From assembly GCA_944381245.1 (NCBI GenBank), contig CALWKK010000006.1, positions 1 to 44,612 of the forward strand: 44,612 nucleotides of DNA, given 5' to 3'. Below, in pieces: positions 16,397 to 25,051 of this stretch. The notes under the pieces are model-generated. The model did not search any database. It saw only the letters and a list, made by a program, of their open reading frames with translations, and was not told the DNA's origin. This DNA is from an uncultured Clostridia bacterium (lineage in GTDB: Bacteria; Bacillota; Clostridia; Christensenellales; UBA1242). Made by a program: the position numbers and the translations under genes. Every line of letters begins with the position of its first letter. Positions within the stretch are counted from its first letter, which is position 1.

Positions 16397-16436
16397 TAAT
16401 ATAAAATAATTTAGATAATAAATTAATGAAAATTTA

Positions 16437-16465
16437 TTGACATTATTTTAATCGTGTGATAATAT
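16437..16465 (+). promoter_or_regulatory. str operon promoter
   Basis: Perfect TTGACA (16437-16442), 17 bp, extended -10 TGa-TAATAT (16460-16465). The leader to rpsL is about 190 nt. Confidence 0.75.
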
Positions 16466-16471
16466 TTAAAT

Positions 16472-16660
16472 CGCAATTTGGCATTAGCAAGTTGAACTGC
16501 AAAAATTATTTGTGGGGAGTCGTAAGACTTTGGAGTTTTAAGATCAAGTCATAAGACTGAAAATGCATCTAAAATTCTAAAAGTAATAAAGACAATATTA
16601 TGCTTGCTATGCAAGCATATTTTTATGCCAAAAGCAATCTGATCTTAAAAGGAGAATGGT
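16472..16660 (+). promoter_or_regulatory. Structured 5' leader of rpsL, candidate cis-regulatory RNA
   Basis: The leader holds several possible stems: GCAAGTTGAACTGC (about 16487-16500); two copies of a small hairpin AGTC-RTAA-GACT (16519-16530 with a GTAA loop, 16547-16558 with an ATAA loop); and ATGCTTGC-TAT-GCAAGCAT (16600-16618) followed by ATTTTTAT. Between the twin hairpins TTTTAAGATCA (16536-16546) is perfectly complementary to TGATCTTAAAA (16640-16650), which runs into the rpsL SD AAAAGGAG. Pairing would cover part of the SD. Autogenous control by a ribosomal protein, or attenuation, is inferred. Confidence 0.5.
16600..16626 (+). terminator. Possible attenuator hairpin in the rpsL leader
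   Basis: An 8-bp perfect stem ATGCTTGC/GCAAGCAT with a TAT loop, followed by an imperfect T-tract (ATTTTTATG). It lies 35-60 nt before the rpsL start. The interrupted T-tract suggests partial rather than full termination. Confidence 0.4.
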
Positions 16661-17032
16661 ATGCCAACAATAAATCAATTAGTTAGAAAAGGAAGAAAAA
16701 GTTTTGAAGACAAAAGCAAGTCACCTTTATTGAATGAATGTCCTCAAAAAAGAGGTGTTTGTTTATCTGTTAAAACAACAAGTCCTAAAAAGCCTAACTC
16801 AGCTTTACGTAAAATAGCTCGTGTTAGATTGTCTAACAGAAGTGAAGCAACAGTTTATATACCAGGAATTGGTCATAATCTACAAGAGCATAGTGTTGTT
16901 TTAGTCAGAGGAGGAAGGGTTAAAGATCTTCCTGGTGTTAGATATCACATTGTTCGTGGTACATTAGATACGGCCGGTGTCGCAAAACGTAATCAAAGCC
17001 GTTCAAAATATGGCGCTAAACGCCCTAAATAG
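16661..17032 (+). CDS. rpsL: 30S ribosomal protein S12
   Basis: Decoding-centre protein (123 aa). Conserved segments are [20 protein letters not shown], with the lysine linked to streptomycin response wild-type (KPNS), [14 protein letters not shown] and [18 protein letters not shown], and the C-terminal [20 protein letters not shown] precedes the ATG. First gene of the str operon, preceded by a structured leader. Confidence 0.98.
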   Translation: MPTINQLVRKGRKSFEDKSKSPLLNECPQKRGVCLSVKTTSPKKPNSALRKIARVRLSNRSEATVYIPGIGHNLQEHSVVLVRGGRVKDLPGVRYHIVRGTLDTAGVAKRNQSRSKYGAKRPK

Positions 17033-17055
17033 AAATAAATTAAAAGGAGAAAAAT

Positions 17056-17529
17056 ATGCCAAGAAGAAATAGTGCTGTCAAAAGAGATGTGCTTCCAGAT
17101 CCAATGTATAACAGCAAACTTGTTACAAAATTAATAAATCAAGTAATGTTAGATGGCAAAAAGGGATTAGCGCAATCAATTGTATATGGAGCATTCGACA
17201 GAGTTAAAGAAAAATTAGGTTTAGAACCTTTAGATGCATTAAATCAAGCATTAGAAAATGTAAAACCTCTTCTTGAAACAAAAGGAAGAAGGGTTGGAGG
17301 AGCAACATATCAAGTTCCAATGGAAATTAGGCCTGAAAGACGTCAAACATTAGCTATACGTTGGATTGTTACTTTTGCTAGAAAAAGAAATGGTGAAAGA
17401 ACAATGGAAGAAAGATTAGCTGGTGAGTTGATTGATGCTTATAATAATAGTGGTGCATCTGTAAAAAGAAAAGAAGAAATGCATAGAATGGCTGAAGCAA
17501 ATAAGGCATTTGCTCATTATAGATGGTAA
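17056..17529 (+). CDS. rpsG: 30S ribosomal protein S7
   Basis: Primary 16S rRNA-binding protein of the 30S head (157 aa). Starts [20 protein letters not shown] and carries the conserved [20 protein letters not shown] and [14 protein letters not shown] segments. 23 bp after rpsL with SD AAAAGGAG. In enterobacteria S7 represses this operon; here no obvious structure is seen in the rpsL-rpsG gap, so the long rpsL leader is the better candidate control site. Confidence 0.98.
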   Translation: MPRRNSAVKRDVLPDPMYNSKLVTKLINQVMLDGKKGLAQSIVYGAFDRVKEKLGLEPLDALNQALENVKPLLETKGRRVGGATYQVPMEIRPERRQTLAIRWIVTFARKRNGERTMEERLAGELIDAYNNSGASVKRKEEMHRMAEANKAFAHYRW

Positions 17530-17555
17530 TTTTAAAAATATAAAAGGAGAAAAAA

Positions 17556-19628
17556 ATGGCTGAAGATTTACGTTTAACAAGAAACGTTGGAATCATGGCG
17601 CACATAGATGCTGGTAAAACAACAACAACTGAAAGAATATTATTTTATACTGGGAAAAGTCATAAAATTGGCGAAGTGCACGATGGCCAAGCAACAATGG
17701 ATTGGATGGCCCAAGAGCAAGAAAGAGGAATAACAATTACATCTGCTTGCACAACTTGTCAATGGAAAGGTCATAAAATAAATATTATTGACACACCTGG
17801 ACACGTTGATTTTACTATTGAAGTTTTGCGTTCATTAAAAGTTTTGGACGGTGCAGTTTTAGTTTTAAGTGCGAGAGATAAAGTTCAACCCCAAACAGAA
17901 ACAGTTTGGCGTCAAGCAACCGAATGTAAAGTTCCGGTTATAATATATGTAAACAAAATGGATAGAGATGATGCATATTTTGACAAATGTGTTGATAGTG
18001 TTAGAGAAAGATTGCACACAACACCTCTTCCATTACAAATGCCTATTGGTATGGCTGAAGATTTTAAAGGAGTAATAGATCTTTTAAAAATGAAAGCATA
18101 TATACCAGAAGACGATATGGGTAAAATTATTGATGAAGTTGAAATTCCTGATGAATATAAGGCAGAAGCTGAAAAGAGACGTAGTGCTTTAATAGAATCT
18201 ATAGTTGAAACAGATGATGCTTTATTAGAAAAATATTTTGAAGGGAATGAAATTACAATAGAAGAATTGAATAAAGCAATCAGAAATGCAACAATATCTA
18301 AAAAAGTGACTCCAATGCTTTGTGGATCTTCATATAAAAATAAAGGTGTGCAAAACTTATTAGATGCAATGGTTGAATATTTACCATCACCATTAGATAT
18401 TGAAGCTATTAAAGGTATTAATCCAGAAACAGGAAAAGAAGAGTCACGACCAGCTGATTATAATGCACCATTTGCAGGGTTAGCATTTAAAATAGCAACA
18501 GATCCATTTGTTGGAGGCTTAACATTTTTTAGAGTTTACAGCGGTGTGTTAAAAGCAGGTTCTTATGTTTATAATTCAATAACAGGAAAAACTGAAAGAG
18601 TTGGAAGGTTAATCCGTATGCACGCAAATAACAGATCCGAAATACAAGAAGTTGGCGCTGGAGATATTGCGGCAATAGTTGGATTAAAAGATACGATAAC
18701 AGGTCACACTTTGTGTGATGAAAAACATCCAATTCAATTAGAAAGCATGAATTTTCCAGAACCAGTTATTCAACTTGCAATTGAACCAAAAACAAAAGAT
18801 ATGCAAGAAAAAATGGCTTTAGCATTAGGAAAATTGTCAAGAGAAGATCCATCGTTTAGAGTTTCAACAAACAATGAAACAGGACAAACATTAATAGCAG
18901 GAATGGGAGAATTGCATCTTGAAATTATTGTTGATAGATTGTTAAGAGAATTTAAAGTTGAAGCTAATGTTGGACAACCACAAGTTTCATATAGAGAAAC
19001 AATAACAAAACCTGTTAAAGCTGAAGGAAAATATATTAGGCAATCAGGTGGTAAGGGTCAATATGGACATTGTTTAATTGAAATGGAACCTTTGGAAAGA
19101 GGCGCAGGGTATGAATTTGTTGACAAAACTGTTGGTGGGTCTATTCCAAAAGAATTTATTCAACCAATTAATAATGGTATAAAAGAAGCAAAAATGTCAG
19201 GTGTTATAGCTGGATATGAAACAGTTGACTTTAGAGTAACAGTATATGATGGATCATTCCATGATGTTGACTCATCAGAAATGGCATTTAAAATTGCTGG
19301 ATCAATGGCCTTTAAAGATGGAGCAGCAAAAGCTTCGCCAGTACTTTTAGAGCCAATTATGAAAGTTACAGTTGAGGTGCCAGATGAATATTTAGGAACT
19401 GTTATGGGCAATTTAACAAGCAGAAGAGGAATATTATTAGGAAATGATACTATTCCAGGAGTACAAAGAATAAATGCAGAAGTTCCATTAGCAGAAATGT
19501 TTGGGTATGCAACTGATTTGCGTTCTCAAACTCAAGGTAGGGGAACATTTGTTATGGAACCACTAAAATATCAAGAAGTACCGAAATCTATAACTGAAAA
19601 AATTGTTGGGGAAAGAAGTAAAAAATAA
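17556..19628 (+). CDS. fusA: Translation elongation factor G
   Basis: GTPase that drives ribosomal translocation (690 aa). G1 AHIDAGKT (15-22), switch [10 protein letters not shown]3 DTPGHVDF, G4 NKMD, and the domain IV loop region with [15 protein letters not shown] and [15 protein letters not shown]. Full length with the usual EF-G start [20 protein letters not shown]. 26 bp after rpsG with SD AAAAGGAG. A separate tuf promoter follows, so fusA is the last gene of the rpsL-driven unit, with read-through possible. Confidence 0.98.
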   Translation: MAEDLRLTRNVGIMAHIDAGKTTTTERILFYTGKSHKIGEVHDGQATMDWMAQEQERGITITSACTTCQWKGHKINIIDTPGHVDFTIEVLRSLKVLDGAVLVLSARDKVQPQTETVWRQATECKVPVIIYVNKMDRDDAYFDKCVDSVRERLHTTPLPLQMPIGMAEDFKGVIDLLKMKAYIPEDDMGKIIDEVEIPDEYKAEAEKRRSALIESIVETDDALLEKYFEGNEITIEELNKAIRNATISKKVTPMLCGSSYKNKGVQNLLDAMVEYLPSPLDIEAIKGINPETGKEESRPADYNAPFAGLAFKIATDPFVGGLTFFRVYSGVLKAGSYVYNSITGKTERVGRLIRMHANNRSEIQEVGAGDIAAIVGLKDTITGHTLCDEKHPIQLESMNFPEPVIQLAIEPKTKDMQEKMALALGKLSREDPSFRVSTNNETGQTLIAGMGELHLEIIVDRLLREFKVEANVGQPQVSYRETITKPVKAEGKYIRQSGGKGQYGHCLIEMEPLERGAGYEFVDKTVGGSIPKEFIQPINNGIKEAKMSGVIAGYETVDFRVTVYDGSFHDVDSSEMAFKIAGSMAFKDGAAKASPVLLEPIMKVTVEVPDEYLGTVMGNLTSRRGILLGNDTIPGVQRINAEVPLAEMFGYATDLRSQTQGRGTFVMEPLKYQEVPKSITEKIVGERSKK

Positions 19629-19639
19629 TAAAAAATCGT

Positions 19640-19668
19640 TTGCAATATTATTTTAAATATGGTAATAT
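19640..19668 (+). promoter_or_regulatory. tuf promoter
   Basis: TTGCAA (19640-19645), 17 bp, TAATAT (19663-19668) in the 75-bp fusA-tuf gap. This lets EF-Tu, needed in excess, be made independently of the ribosomal genes. Confidence 0.6.
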
Positions 19669-19703
19669 TCAAAGAGTAAAAATAAAGAATAAGGAGATAA
19701 AAA

Positions 19704-20906
19704 ATGGCAAAGGAAAAATTTGATAGGTCATTAACACACGTTAACATTGGTACAATTGGCCACGTTGACCATGGTAAGACCACATTAACAGCGGCTATAT
19801 GTCGTTATAGCAGTATGCTTGGACTTGCTGATGCTATGAAATATGATGAAATTGATAAAGCACCAGAAGAAAAAGCAAGAGGAATAACAATTAATACTGC
19901 ACACGTAGAATATAAGACAAAAAAACGTCACTATGCACACGTTGACTGTCCAGGACACGCAGATTATGTTAAAAACATGATTACAGGAGCAGCTCAAATG
20001 GATGGAGCTATACTAGTTGTTTCAGCAGCAGATGGCCCAATGCCTCAAACAAGAGAACATATATTATTAGCTCGTCAAGTTGGAGTTCCATACATTGTTG
20101 TGTTTATGAATAAAGTTGACCAAGTTGATGATCCAGAATTATTAGAGTTAGTTGAAATGGAAATACGTGATTTGCTTTCAGCATATGGATTCCCAGGAGA
20201 TACAACTCCAATTATTAAAGGATCAGCTTTGAAAGCAAATGAAGCTTGCGATGCTAATGATTTAAACAGTGAATGGTTAAAACCAATTCAAGAATTATTA
20301 GACACAATAGACGCATATATTCCAGATCCAGCTCGTGAAACAGATAAGCCTTTCTTAATGCCAGTTGAAGATGTTTTCACAATCACAGGACGTGGAACAG
20401 TTGCAACAGGTAGAGTTGAGAGAGGAGTTGTTAAAGTTGGAGATACAGTTGAAATTGTTGGATTAGGAGCTCAAAAACAAACAGTTGTTACTGGTGTAGA
20501 AATGTTCAGAAAACTTTTAGATGAAGCACAAGCAGGAGACAATATAGGTGTTTTGTTGAGAGGAATTACTCGTCAAGAAATCGAAAGAGGGCAAGTTCTT
20601 TGCAAACCAGGAACAATACAGCCACATACAGAATTTTCAGCAGAAGTTTATGTTCTTAAAAAAGAAGAAGGCGGACGTCACACACCATTCTTCAATGGTT
20701 ACAGACCACAATTCTATTTCAGAACAACAGACGTTACTGGAACAATTGAACTTCCACAAGGTGTCGAAATGGTTATGCCAGGAGATAATGTTAGCATGAC
20801 AATAAAATTAATAACACCAATTGCAATCGAACAAGGATTAAGATTTGCTATTCGTGAAGGTGGAAGAACAGTTGGATCAGGTGTTGTTTCAAAAATTATA
20901 AAATAA
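19704..20906 (+). CDS. tuf: Translation elongation factor Tu
   Basis: GTPase delivering aminoacyl-tRNA to the ribosome (400 aa). G1 GHVDHGKT (19-26), switch I region [13 protein letters not shown]3 [13 protein letters not shown]4 MNKVDQ, and the domain 2-3 segments [13 protein letters not shown] and [14 protein letters not shown] at the C-terminus. Length normal. SD AAGGAG. Ends in a double hairpin with a strong terminator. Confidence 0.98.
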   Translation: MAKEKFDRSLTHVNIGTIGHVDHGKTTLTAAICRYSSMLGLADAMKYDEIDKAPEEKARGITINTAHVEYKTKKRHYAHVDCPGHADYVKNMITGAAQMDGAILVVSAADGPMPQTREHILLARQVGVPYIVVFMNKVDQVDDPELLELVEMEIRDLLSAYGFPGDTTPIIKGSALKANEACDANDLNSEWLKPIQELLDTIDAYIPDPARETDKPFLMPVEDVFTITGRGTVATGRVERGVVKVGDTVEIVGLGAQKQTVVTGVEMFRKLLDEAQAGDNIGVLLRGITRQEIERGQVLCKPGTIQPHTEFSAEVYVLKKEEGGRHTPFFNGYRPQFYFRTTDVTGTIELPQGVEMVMPGDNVSMTIKLITPIAIEQGLRFAIREGGRTVGSGVVSKIIK

Positions 20907-20918
20907 TTATTAAATAAT

Positions 20919-20940
20919 TTAAGCTTACCGAACGGCTTAA
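20919..20940 (+). other. Hairpin between tuf stop and terminator
   Basis: TTAAGC / GCTTAA stem with loop TTACCGAACG. The sequence ACCGAAC in this loop recurs in the loop of the following terminator hairpin. Confidence 0.45.
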
Positions 20941-20950
20941 TCAAAAAAAA

Positions 20951-20981
20951 ACCAGTTATACCGAACTAACTGGTTTTTTTT
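20951..20981 (+). terminator. str operon/tuf intrinsic terminator
   Basis: ACCAGTTA (20951-20958), loop TACCGAAC, TAACTGGT (20967-20974), then T's to 20981. Preceding A's extend the stem. Confidence 0.9.
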
Positions 20982-21008
20982 GCAAAATTAAATAAAACCA
21001 TGTATAAT
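20980..21008 (+). promoter_or_regulatory. Promoter of the GNAT gene, leaderless start
   Basis: TTGCAA (20980-20985), 17 bp, perfect TATAAT (21003-21008), then ATAACT and ATG at 21015. The -10 overlaps the other in-frame ATG (21000), ruling that one out as the start. No SD. Confidence 0.65.
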
Positions 21009-21014
21009 ATAACT

Positions 21015-21623
21015 ATGGATTTTAGAATAGAAAAAGTAAATTATAATAGTCTTTCAGAAGAAAATTTTAAACAAATTTGCGAAATAGAACAATCTGCGGC
21101 AAGTTATTTAGATTTAATATTTGATAAAAATGATATGGCGTATTTTTTAGGAAATGGACGTTATACAAGTTATACGGTTTTTGATGAAAACACTGTTGTT
21201 GGTTTTATTATATACAATCGAGGTTATTATCTCAATGATGATATATATATAACGGATTTGGGCATTGCCGAAAACTATAGAGGAAGAAATATTGCCACAA
21301 ATTTAATTGGGTTAACTTTACAACAGCTTGTTGAAAAAGACAAGTCAATAAAATTTTTAACTTTAGATGTAGAAAATGTTAACGAGAAAGCTATTAAACT
21401 TTACGAAAAAATCGGAATGGAAAAATCAACAATAAAAAGCAAAAATGGGCAAAATAATTATTGTATGGTTGGGGAAGTTTCTGTAATTCTGAAAAAAATT
21501 GATGAAATAAATAAAAAAAATAAAGAAAAAAACACAGAAAAAGAACCTAAAAATATAGAAAGAAGAGCCGGAAACACAGAAACAAAATTCGAAGGCAAAA
21601 AACAAAAAATGATGATTTTATAA
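21015..21623 (+). CDS. GNAT family N-acetyltransferase with charged C-terminal tail
   Basis: Acetyl-CoA-dependent acyltransferase of about 202 aa. The GNAT core shows the CoA-binding motif ITDLGIAENYRGRNIATNLI (motif A, R/Q-x-x-G-x-A type), LTLDVENVNEKAIKLYEKIG (motif B), then NNYCMV. It resembles RimI-like protein acetyltransferases but the substrate cannot be assigned. After about residue 155 the protein ends in a 45-residue Lys/Glu/Asn-rich, probably disordered tail, unusual for the family. Start chosen at 21015 because the promoter -10 occupies the earlier ATG. Confidence 0.8.
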   Translation: MDFRIEKVNYNSLSEENFKQICEIEQSAASYLDLIFDKNDMAYFLGNGRYTSYTVFDENTVVGFIIYNRGYYLNDDIYITDLGIAENYRGRNIATNLIGLTLQQLVEKDKSIKFLTLDVENVNEKAIKLYEKIGMEKSTIKSKNGQNNYCMVGEVSVILKKIDEINKKNKEKNTEKEPKNIERRAGNTETKFEGKKQKMMIL

Positions 21624-21684
21624 TTTAATAAATTATTAACAAAGATTAAGTCTAAAATAGGTCATTTACTTTACAAAAAAGAAA

Positions 21685-21710
21685 AAAAGTTGCTACTGCA
21701 ACTTTTATTT
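21685..21710. terminator. Bidirectional terminator between GNAT and SDR genes
   Basis: AAAAGTTGC (21685-21693), loop TACT, GCAACTTTT (21698-21706), flanked by A's on the left and T's on the right, so it can end both convergent transcripts. It overlaps the stop codon of the SDR gene. Confidence 0.8.
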
Positions 21711-22490
21711 TCTCCAATATTTTTTATCAAAATGTTGTTGTTTGCGCCATATAAAAATGAATATTTTTGTTGGAACAATTTTTGTTAGTAAAGCCATAAA
21801 TTTTGTTGTTAATCCATAAAGAGAAAAAAGTTTCCTTTTTTTAGAACAATTTAAAGCGTAATTAACAACTTTTTTCGCATCATACATAACAGCATAATAT
21901 GTTATTACATCATGTTCTGTTGCTTTAGCTCTTTTAAAAAATTGAGTTTTTGTCCAAAAAGGACAAACGCAAGTTACTGATATGTTTCTTGGTTTTAATT
22001 CTTCATTTAAGGCGATTGAGTAACTTTTTAAAAACGCTTTTGTAGAAGCATAAACATTAATATAAGGAATAGGAGAAAAAGCTGAAATAGATGCAATTTG
22101 AATTATTCTACCAAAATTAGGAATATAGGGCAAAGTCAATTCTGTCATTTTAACCGTTCCTTTACAGTTTAGATCAATCATATTACAAGATTGATCTAAA
22201 TCAATTTCATCATATCTTCCAAATTTGCCAAATCCACTACAATTTATTAACAATTCCACAGATGGATTTTCTTTTAATAATAATTCTTTATAATATTCAA
22301 AGCTATCATTATTTGTTAAATCTAATTCAAATATTCTTGATTTTGTCTTTAAATTTTCTTTTAATTTAATTAAACCTTCTTTATCTAATGCAATTGCCCA
22401 TATTTCATCAAAATTATATGAATCAATTGCAAGAGCAAATTCTTTTCCAATTCCCGAAGATGCTCCGGTAACTACTGCTATTTTTTTCAT
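21705..22490 (-). CDS. Short-chain dehydrogenase/reductase
   Basis: A 261-aa classical SDR. NAD(P)-binding TGASSGIGKEFA at about 9-20, LINCSGFG (the NNAG-equivalent), the catalytic Ser in IASISAFSP and the YASTK active-site Tyr/Lys. The C-terminus carries a hydrophobic stretch and a basic tail, so membrane association is possible. The start is set at 22490: AAGGAG lies 6-8 nt upstream, while the upstream ATG at 22520 overlaps probable promoter sequence (TATACT). Substrate unknown; similar proteins reduce ketones or lipids. Confidence 0.85.
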   Translation of the reverse strand: MKKIAVVTGASSGIGKEFALAIDSYNFDEIWAIALDKEGLIKLKENLKTKSRIFELDLTNNDSFEYYKELLLKENPSVELLINCSGFGKFGRYDEIDLDQSCNMIDLNCKGTVKMTELTLPYIPNFGRIIQIASISAFSPIPYINVYASTKAFLKSYSIALNEELKPRNISVTCVCPFWTKTQFFKRAKATEHDVITYYAVMYDAKKVVNYALNCSKKRKLFSLYGLTTKFMALLTKIVPTKIFIFIWRKQQHFDKKYWRK

Positions 22491-22571
22491 AATTTTCTCC
22501 TTTTTTATAGTATAATTCAAAATTTAAAAAAATAATAAAAAAAATCAATAATAAAAAAAATATTTTTATGC

Positions 22572-22600
22572 TTGACATACTCACAATAATTTAATATAAC
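22572..22600 (+). promoter_or_regulatory. ackA promoter
   Basis: Perfect TTGACA (22572-22577), 17 bp, TATAAC (22595-22600). Leader about 40 nt with AGGAGA before the start. Confidence 0.7.
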
Positions 22601-22646
22601 AATAAATGTTCACAAATTATATTTTATATTTTATAGGAGATTTTTT

Positions 22647-23846
22647 ATGTTGGTTTTAGTAATAAATTCAGGTAGTAGTTCCTTAAAATATCAGCTTTTT
22701 GATATGAGTAACGAAAAAGTGCTTGCAAAAGGTAATTGCCAAAAAATAGGATTAAAAGATTCATTTATTGAACATAAATTTGGGAGTAATGTTAAAATTA
22801 TTGACAAGATTATGGAAAATCATGATCAAGCTATACAATTAATTTTAAATTTATTAACAGATAAAGATTTGGGTGTTATAAAAGATTTAAAAGATATCTC
22901 GGCAATTGGACACAGAGTTTTACATGGTGGAGAAATCTATAAGAATTCGGTTTTAATTAATGATGAAGTTTTGGATAACTTAAATAAATTAAAATCTTTG
23001 GGGCCTCTACACATGCCAGCAAATATATCTGGAATTTTAGCTTGTAAAAATGTTTTACCAAATATACCACAAGTTGCAGTTTTTGACACAGCATTCCATT
23101 CAGAAATGCCAAAGGAAGCGTTCTTATATGCAATTCCTTATGAAGAATACATTCAATCACAAATAAGAAAATATGGATTTCATGGAACAAGTCATAAATT
23201 TGTTTCATATGAAGTTGCAAAAATTTTGGGTAAAGACATTAAAGACTGCAAAATAATAACTGTTCATTTGGGCAATGGTTCAAGTATGGCAGCAATTAAA
23301 GATGGAAAAAGTGTTGACACTACAATGGGATTCACGCCACTTGAAGGATTAATAATGGGGACAAGATCAGGTGATGTTGATGCTTCAGTTGTTACTTATA
23401 TTTCAAAAAAATATAATTTGAAGGGAGATGAATTAGAAAATTATTTTAATAAAAAATGTGGAGCATTGGGGATATCAGGAATATCAAGTGATATGCGAGA
23501 TATTAATGCAAAAGCTTTAGAAGGAGATGAAAGAGCGAAATTAGTAATTCCTATGATGGCACATAGAATTAAAAAATACATTGGAGCATATTTAGCAATA
23601 TTAAATGGTGCAGATGCAATTGTTTTCACCGGTGGTATTGGAGAAAATCAAGAAGATTTGAGAGAGTTAAGTTTAAAAGATTTAGATTTCTTTGGAATAA
23701 AATTAGATGTTAACAAAAATAATACTATACCAAGAGGCACAACTGAATTAATTTCTCAAGAAGACAGTAAAATTAAGGTTTATAGAATACCAACAAATGA
23801 AGAATTGCTAATAGCAAGAGATACAATAAGTTTAATCAAAATGTAA
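22647..23846 (+). CDS. ackA: Acetate kinase
   Basis: Converts acetyl phosphate and ADP to acetate and ATP, the energy-yielding end step of fermentation. A 399-aa ASKHA-fold enzyme with VINSGSSSLKYQLFDM (5-20), GHRVLHGG, HLGNGSSMAAI, GFTPLEGLIMGTRSGDVD and the adenosine-site FTGGIGEN. Length normal. SD AGGAGA. phosphotransacetylase is not adjacent. It has its own strong promoter; rpmF follows after 73 bp with another promoter. Confidence 0.97.
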   Translation: MLVLVINSGSSSLKYQLFDMSNEKVLAKGNCQKIGLKDSFIEHKFGSNVKIIDKIMENHDQAIQLILNLLTDKDLGVIKDLKDISAIGHRVLHGGEIYKNSVLINDEVLDNLNKLKSLGPLHMPANISGILACKNVLPNIPQVAVFDTAFHSEMPKEAFLYAIPYEEYIQSQIRKYGFHGTSHKFVSYEVAKILGKDIKDCKIITVHLGNGSSMAAIKDGKSVDTTMGFTPLEGLIMGTRSGDVDASVVTYISKKYNLKGDELENYFNKKCGALGISGISSDMRDINAKALEGDERAKLVIPMMAHRIKKYIGAYLAILNGADAIVFTGGIGENQEDLRELSLKDLDFFGIKLDVNKNNTIPRGTTELISQEDSKIKVYRIPTNEELLIARDTISLIKM

Positions 23847-23853
23847 AAATAAG

Positions 23854-23882
23854 TTGACAAAAATAATTTTATTCATTATAAT
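23854..23882 (+). promoter_or_regulatory. rpmF promoter with full consensus
   Basis: TTGACA (23854-23859), 17 bp, TATAAT (23877-23882): exact sigma-A consensus. Any reading frame starting at 23854 is therefore non-coding. Confidence 0.85.
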
Positions 23883-23919
23883 AAAAAATTGTAAAAAAAA
23901 GATAGTTAGGAGGATAATA

Positions 23920-24117
23920 ATGGCAGTTCCAAAGCGTAAAGTTTCGAAGGCTAGAAGAAACACAAGAAATTCAGCAAATTTTAATGCCACTATGCCAACT
24001 TTAGTTGAATGTCCTAGTTGCCATGAATTAAAATTACCACATAAAGTATGCAAAAAATGTGGAAGTTATAACGGGAAAAAAGTTGTTGAAGATAAAAAAG
24101 AAAAAAAGGCCGAATAA
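23920..24117 (+). CDS. rpmF: 50S ribosomal protein L32, zinc-binding form
   Basis: A 65-aa ribosomal protein. MAVPKRKVSKARRNTRNSAN is the standard start, followed by a four-cysteine zinc ribbon (CPSCHELKLPHKVCKKCG, 31-48) and a Lys/Glu-rich tail. The start at 23920 has a strong AGGAGG. The C+ form means zinc dependence. Followed by an intrinsic terminator, so monocistronic or cotranscribed with ackA by read-through. The usual neighbour plsX is elsewhere (34.7 kb). Confidence 0.97.
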   Translation: MAVPKRKVSKARRNTRNSANFNATMPTLVECPSCHELKLPHKVCKKCGSYNGKKVVEDKKEKKAE

Positions 24118-24120
24118 AAA

Positions 24121-24143
24121 ACGATTTAAAAATCGTTTTTTTT
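24121..24143. terminator. Bidirectional terminator between rpmF and the membrane protein gene
   Basis: ACGATTT / AAATCGT stem with AA loop, A's before and T's after, shared by two convergent genes. Confidence 0.85.
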
Positions 24144-24639
24144 ATTGAATCAAAGAATTATCATTGTTTTTATTATTCATTTTTTTTTGTTGATTATCAT
24201 TTTGTGGTATTGAGTAAAAATTTTTTTCTTTATCATTTGAAAAATGTTCTTCAAAATCAAATGATAATTTTGTTTCATTTTTATTGGTTTTTGATTTTAA
24301 AAGCTTATTATTTAAATCGCTAATTTCTTTATTTAATTTTTTTATTTTTAAAAAACTTGTAATACCTAATACTAAAGATCCTAAAGCAAATGAGCCTAAA
24401 ACGCTAATAGTTGTAATTATAAAAGGAGTAAAAATACTTGCCGTTTTTAGAGTTAATGATGTAATTAACATTGTAAAAAACGCAAAACTAAACGAACTAA
24501 AAAATGAAGATATTTTTAGTCTATTATTAAATTCTTGTTTTGATTTTAATTTGTTTAATTGTTTCACAGAAGTTACTGAGATGTCTGCATCTTCTTTTAA
24601 AGTACATTTAATTTTTTTACTATTATATCTATTTTTCAT
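24142..24639 (-). CDS. Hypothetical protein with two membrane segments
   Basis: A 165-aa protein: a charged N-terminal about 42 residues, two hydrophobic helices (about 44-66 and 72-96, FTPFIITTISVLGSFALGSL), then a coiled-coil-like stretch (KIKKLNKEISDLNNKLLKSK) and an Asn/Gln/Lys-rich tail. Both ends are probably cytoplasmic. It starts 17 bp after the upstream 102-aa membrane gene, so they form an operon. The SD is weak (AGGT). No family recognised. Confidence 0.55.
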   Translation of the reverse strand: MKNRYNSKKIKCTLKEDADISVTSVKQLNKLKSKQEFNNRLKISSFFSSFSFAFFTMLITSLTLKTASIFTPFIITTISVLGSFALGSLVLGITSFLKIKKLNKEISDLNNKLLKSKTNKNETKLSFDFEEHFSNDKEKNFYSIPQNDNQQKKMNNKNNDNSLIQ

Positions 24640-24656
24640 TTTAAGACCTGTAATTT

Positions 24657-24965
24657 TTATGCTATACCGAATAATTTAATAAAATCTTGAGGGAATACGC
24701 TTGAGAAAATATAAAATGCCATTGCAATTAAAAATAATAATAAAATTGTTATTTTTATTATACTTTTACCAATTAAATTTACAACTACAAGTGCTCCAAC
24801 GATGGTTAAAGCTCCATAATTTTGAATGTAATTAACCAAACCCGGAACTTGTTTAATTGTATCATCCATGAAATGTAAATGTGAATTTAAAGAAATTAAT
24901 AACAATGCAATTAACAATAAAAATCCAGCGATTGATACAACCCAATTCAAAACACGTTTTAGCAT
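24657..24965 (-). CDS. Small hypothetical membrane protein (three helices)
   Basis: A 102-aa protein with hydrophobic segments at about 8-26, 48-66 and 70-92, separated by a short amphipathic linker (HFMDDTIKQVPGLVNYIQNY). The start is at 24965, where AAGGAGG lies 6 nt upstream, not the more distal ATG at 24992. First gene of a two-gene operon with the 165-aa membrane protein. Layout resembles small clostridial membrane proteins of unknown role. Confidence 0.6.
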   Translation of the reverse strand: MLKRVLNWVVSIAGFLLLIALLLISLNSHLHFMDDTIKQVPGLVNYIQNYGALTIVGALVVVNLIGKSIIKITILLLFLIAMAFYIFSSVFPQDFIKLFGIA

Positions 24966-25017
24966 AAATCCTCCTTTTTTATATAATATCATATTAAATT
25001 TTATATTGCAATATGTT

Positions 25018-25045
25018 TAGCATTTATAAATAAATATGATAAAAT
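25018..25045 (+). promoter_or_regulatory. engB promoter, leaderless start
   Basis: TTAGCA (25018-25023), 16 bp, extended -10 TGa-TAAAAT (25040-25045), then GTTAAT and ATG at 25052. No SD. Confidence 0.55.
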
Positions 25046-25051
25046 GTTAAT

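Noticed and set aside
17378..19997. Minus-strand ORFs in rpsG, fusA and tuf
   Set aside because: Shadows of highly conserved + strand genes with no initiation signals.
23854..23919. Longer rpmF start at 23854
   Set aside because: That stretch contains the exact-consensus promoter; L32 starts at MAVPKRK with AGGAGG upstream.
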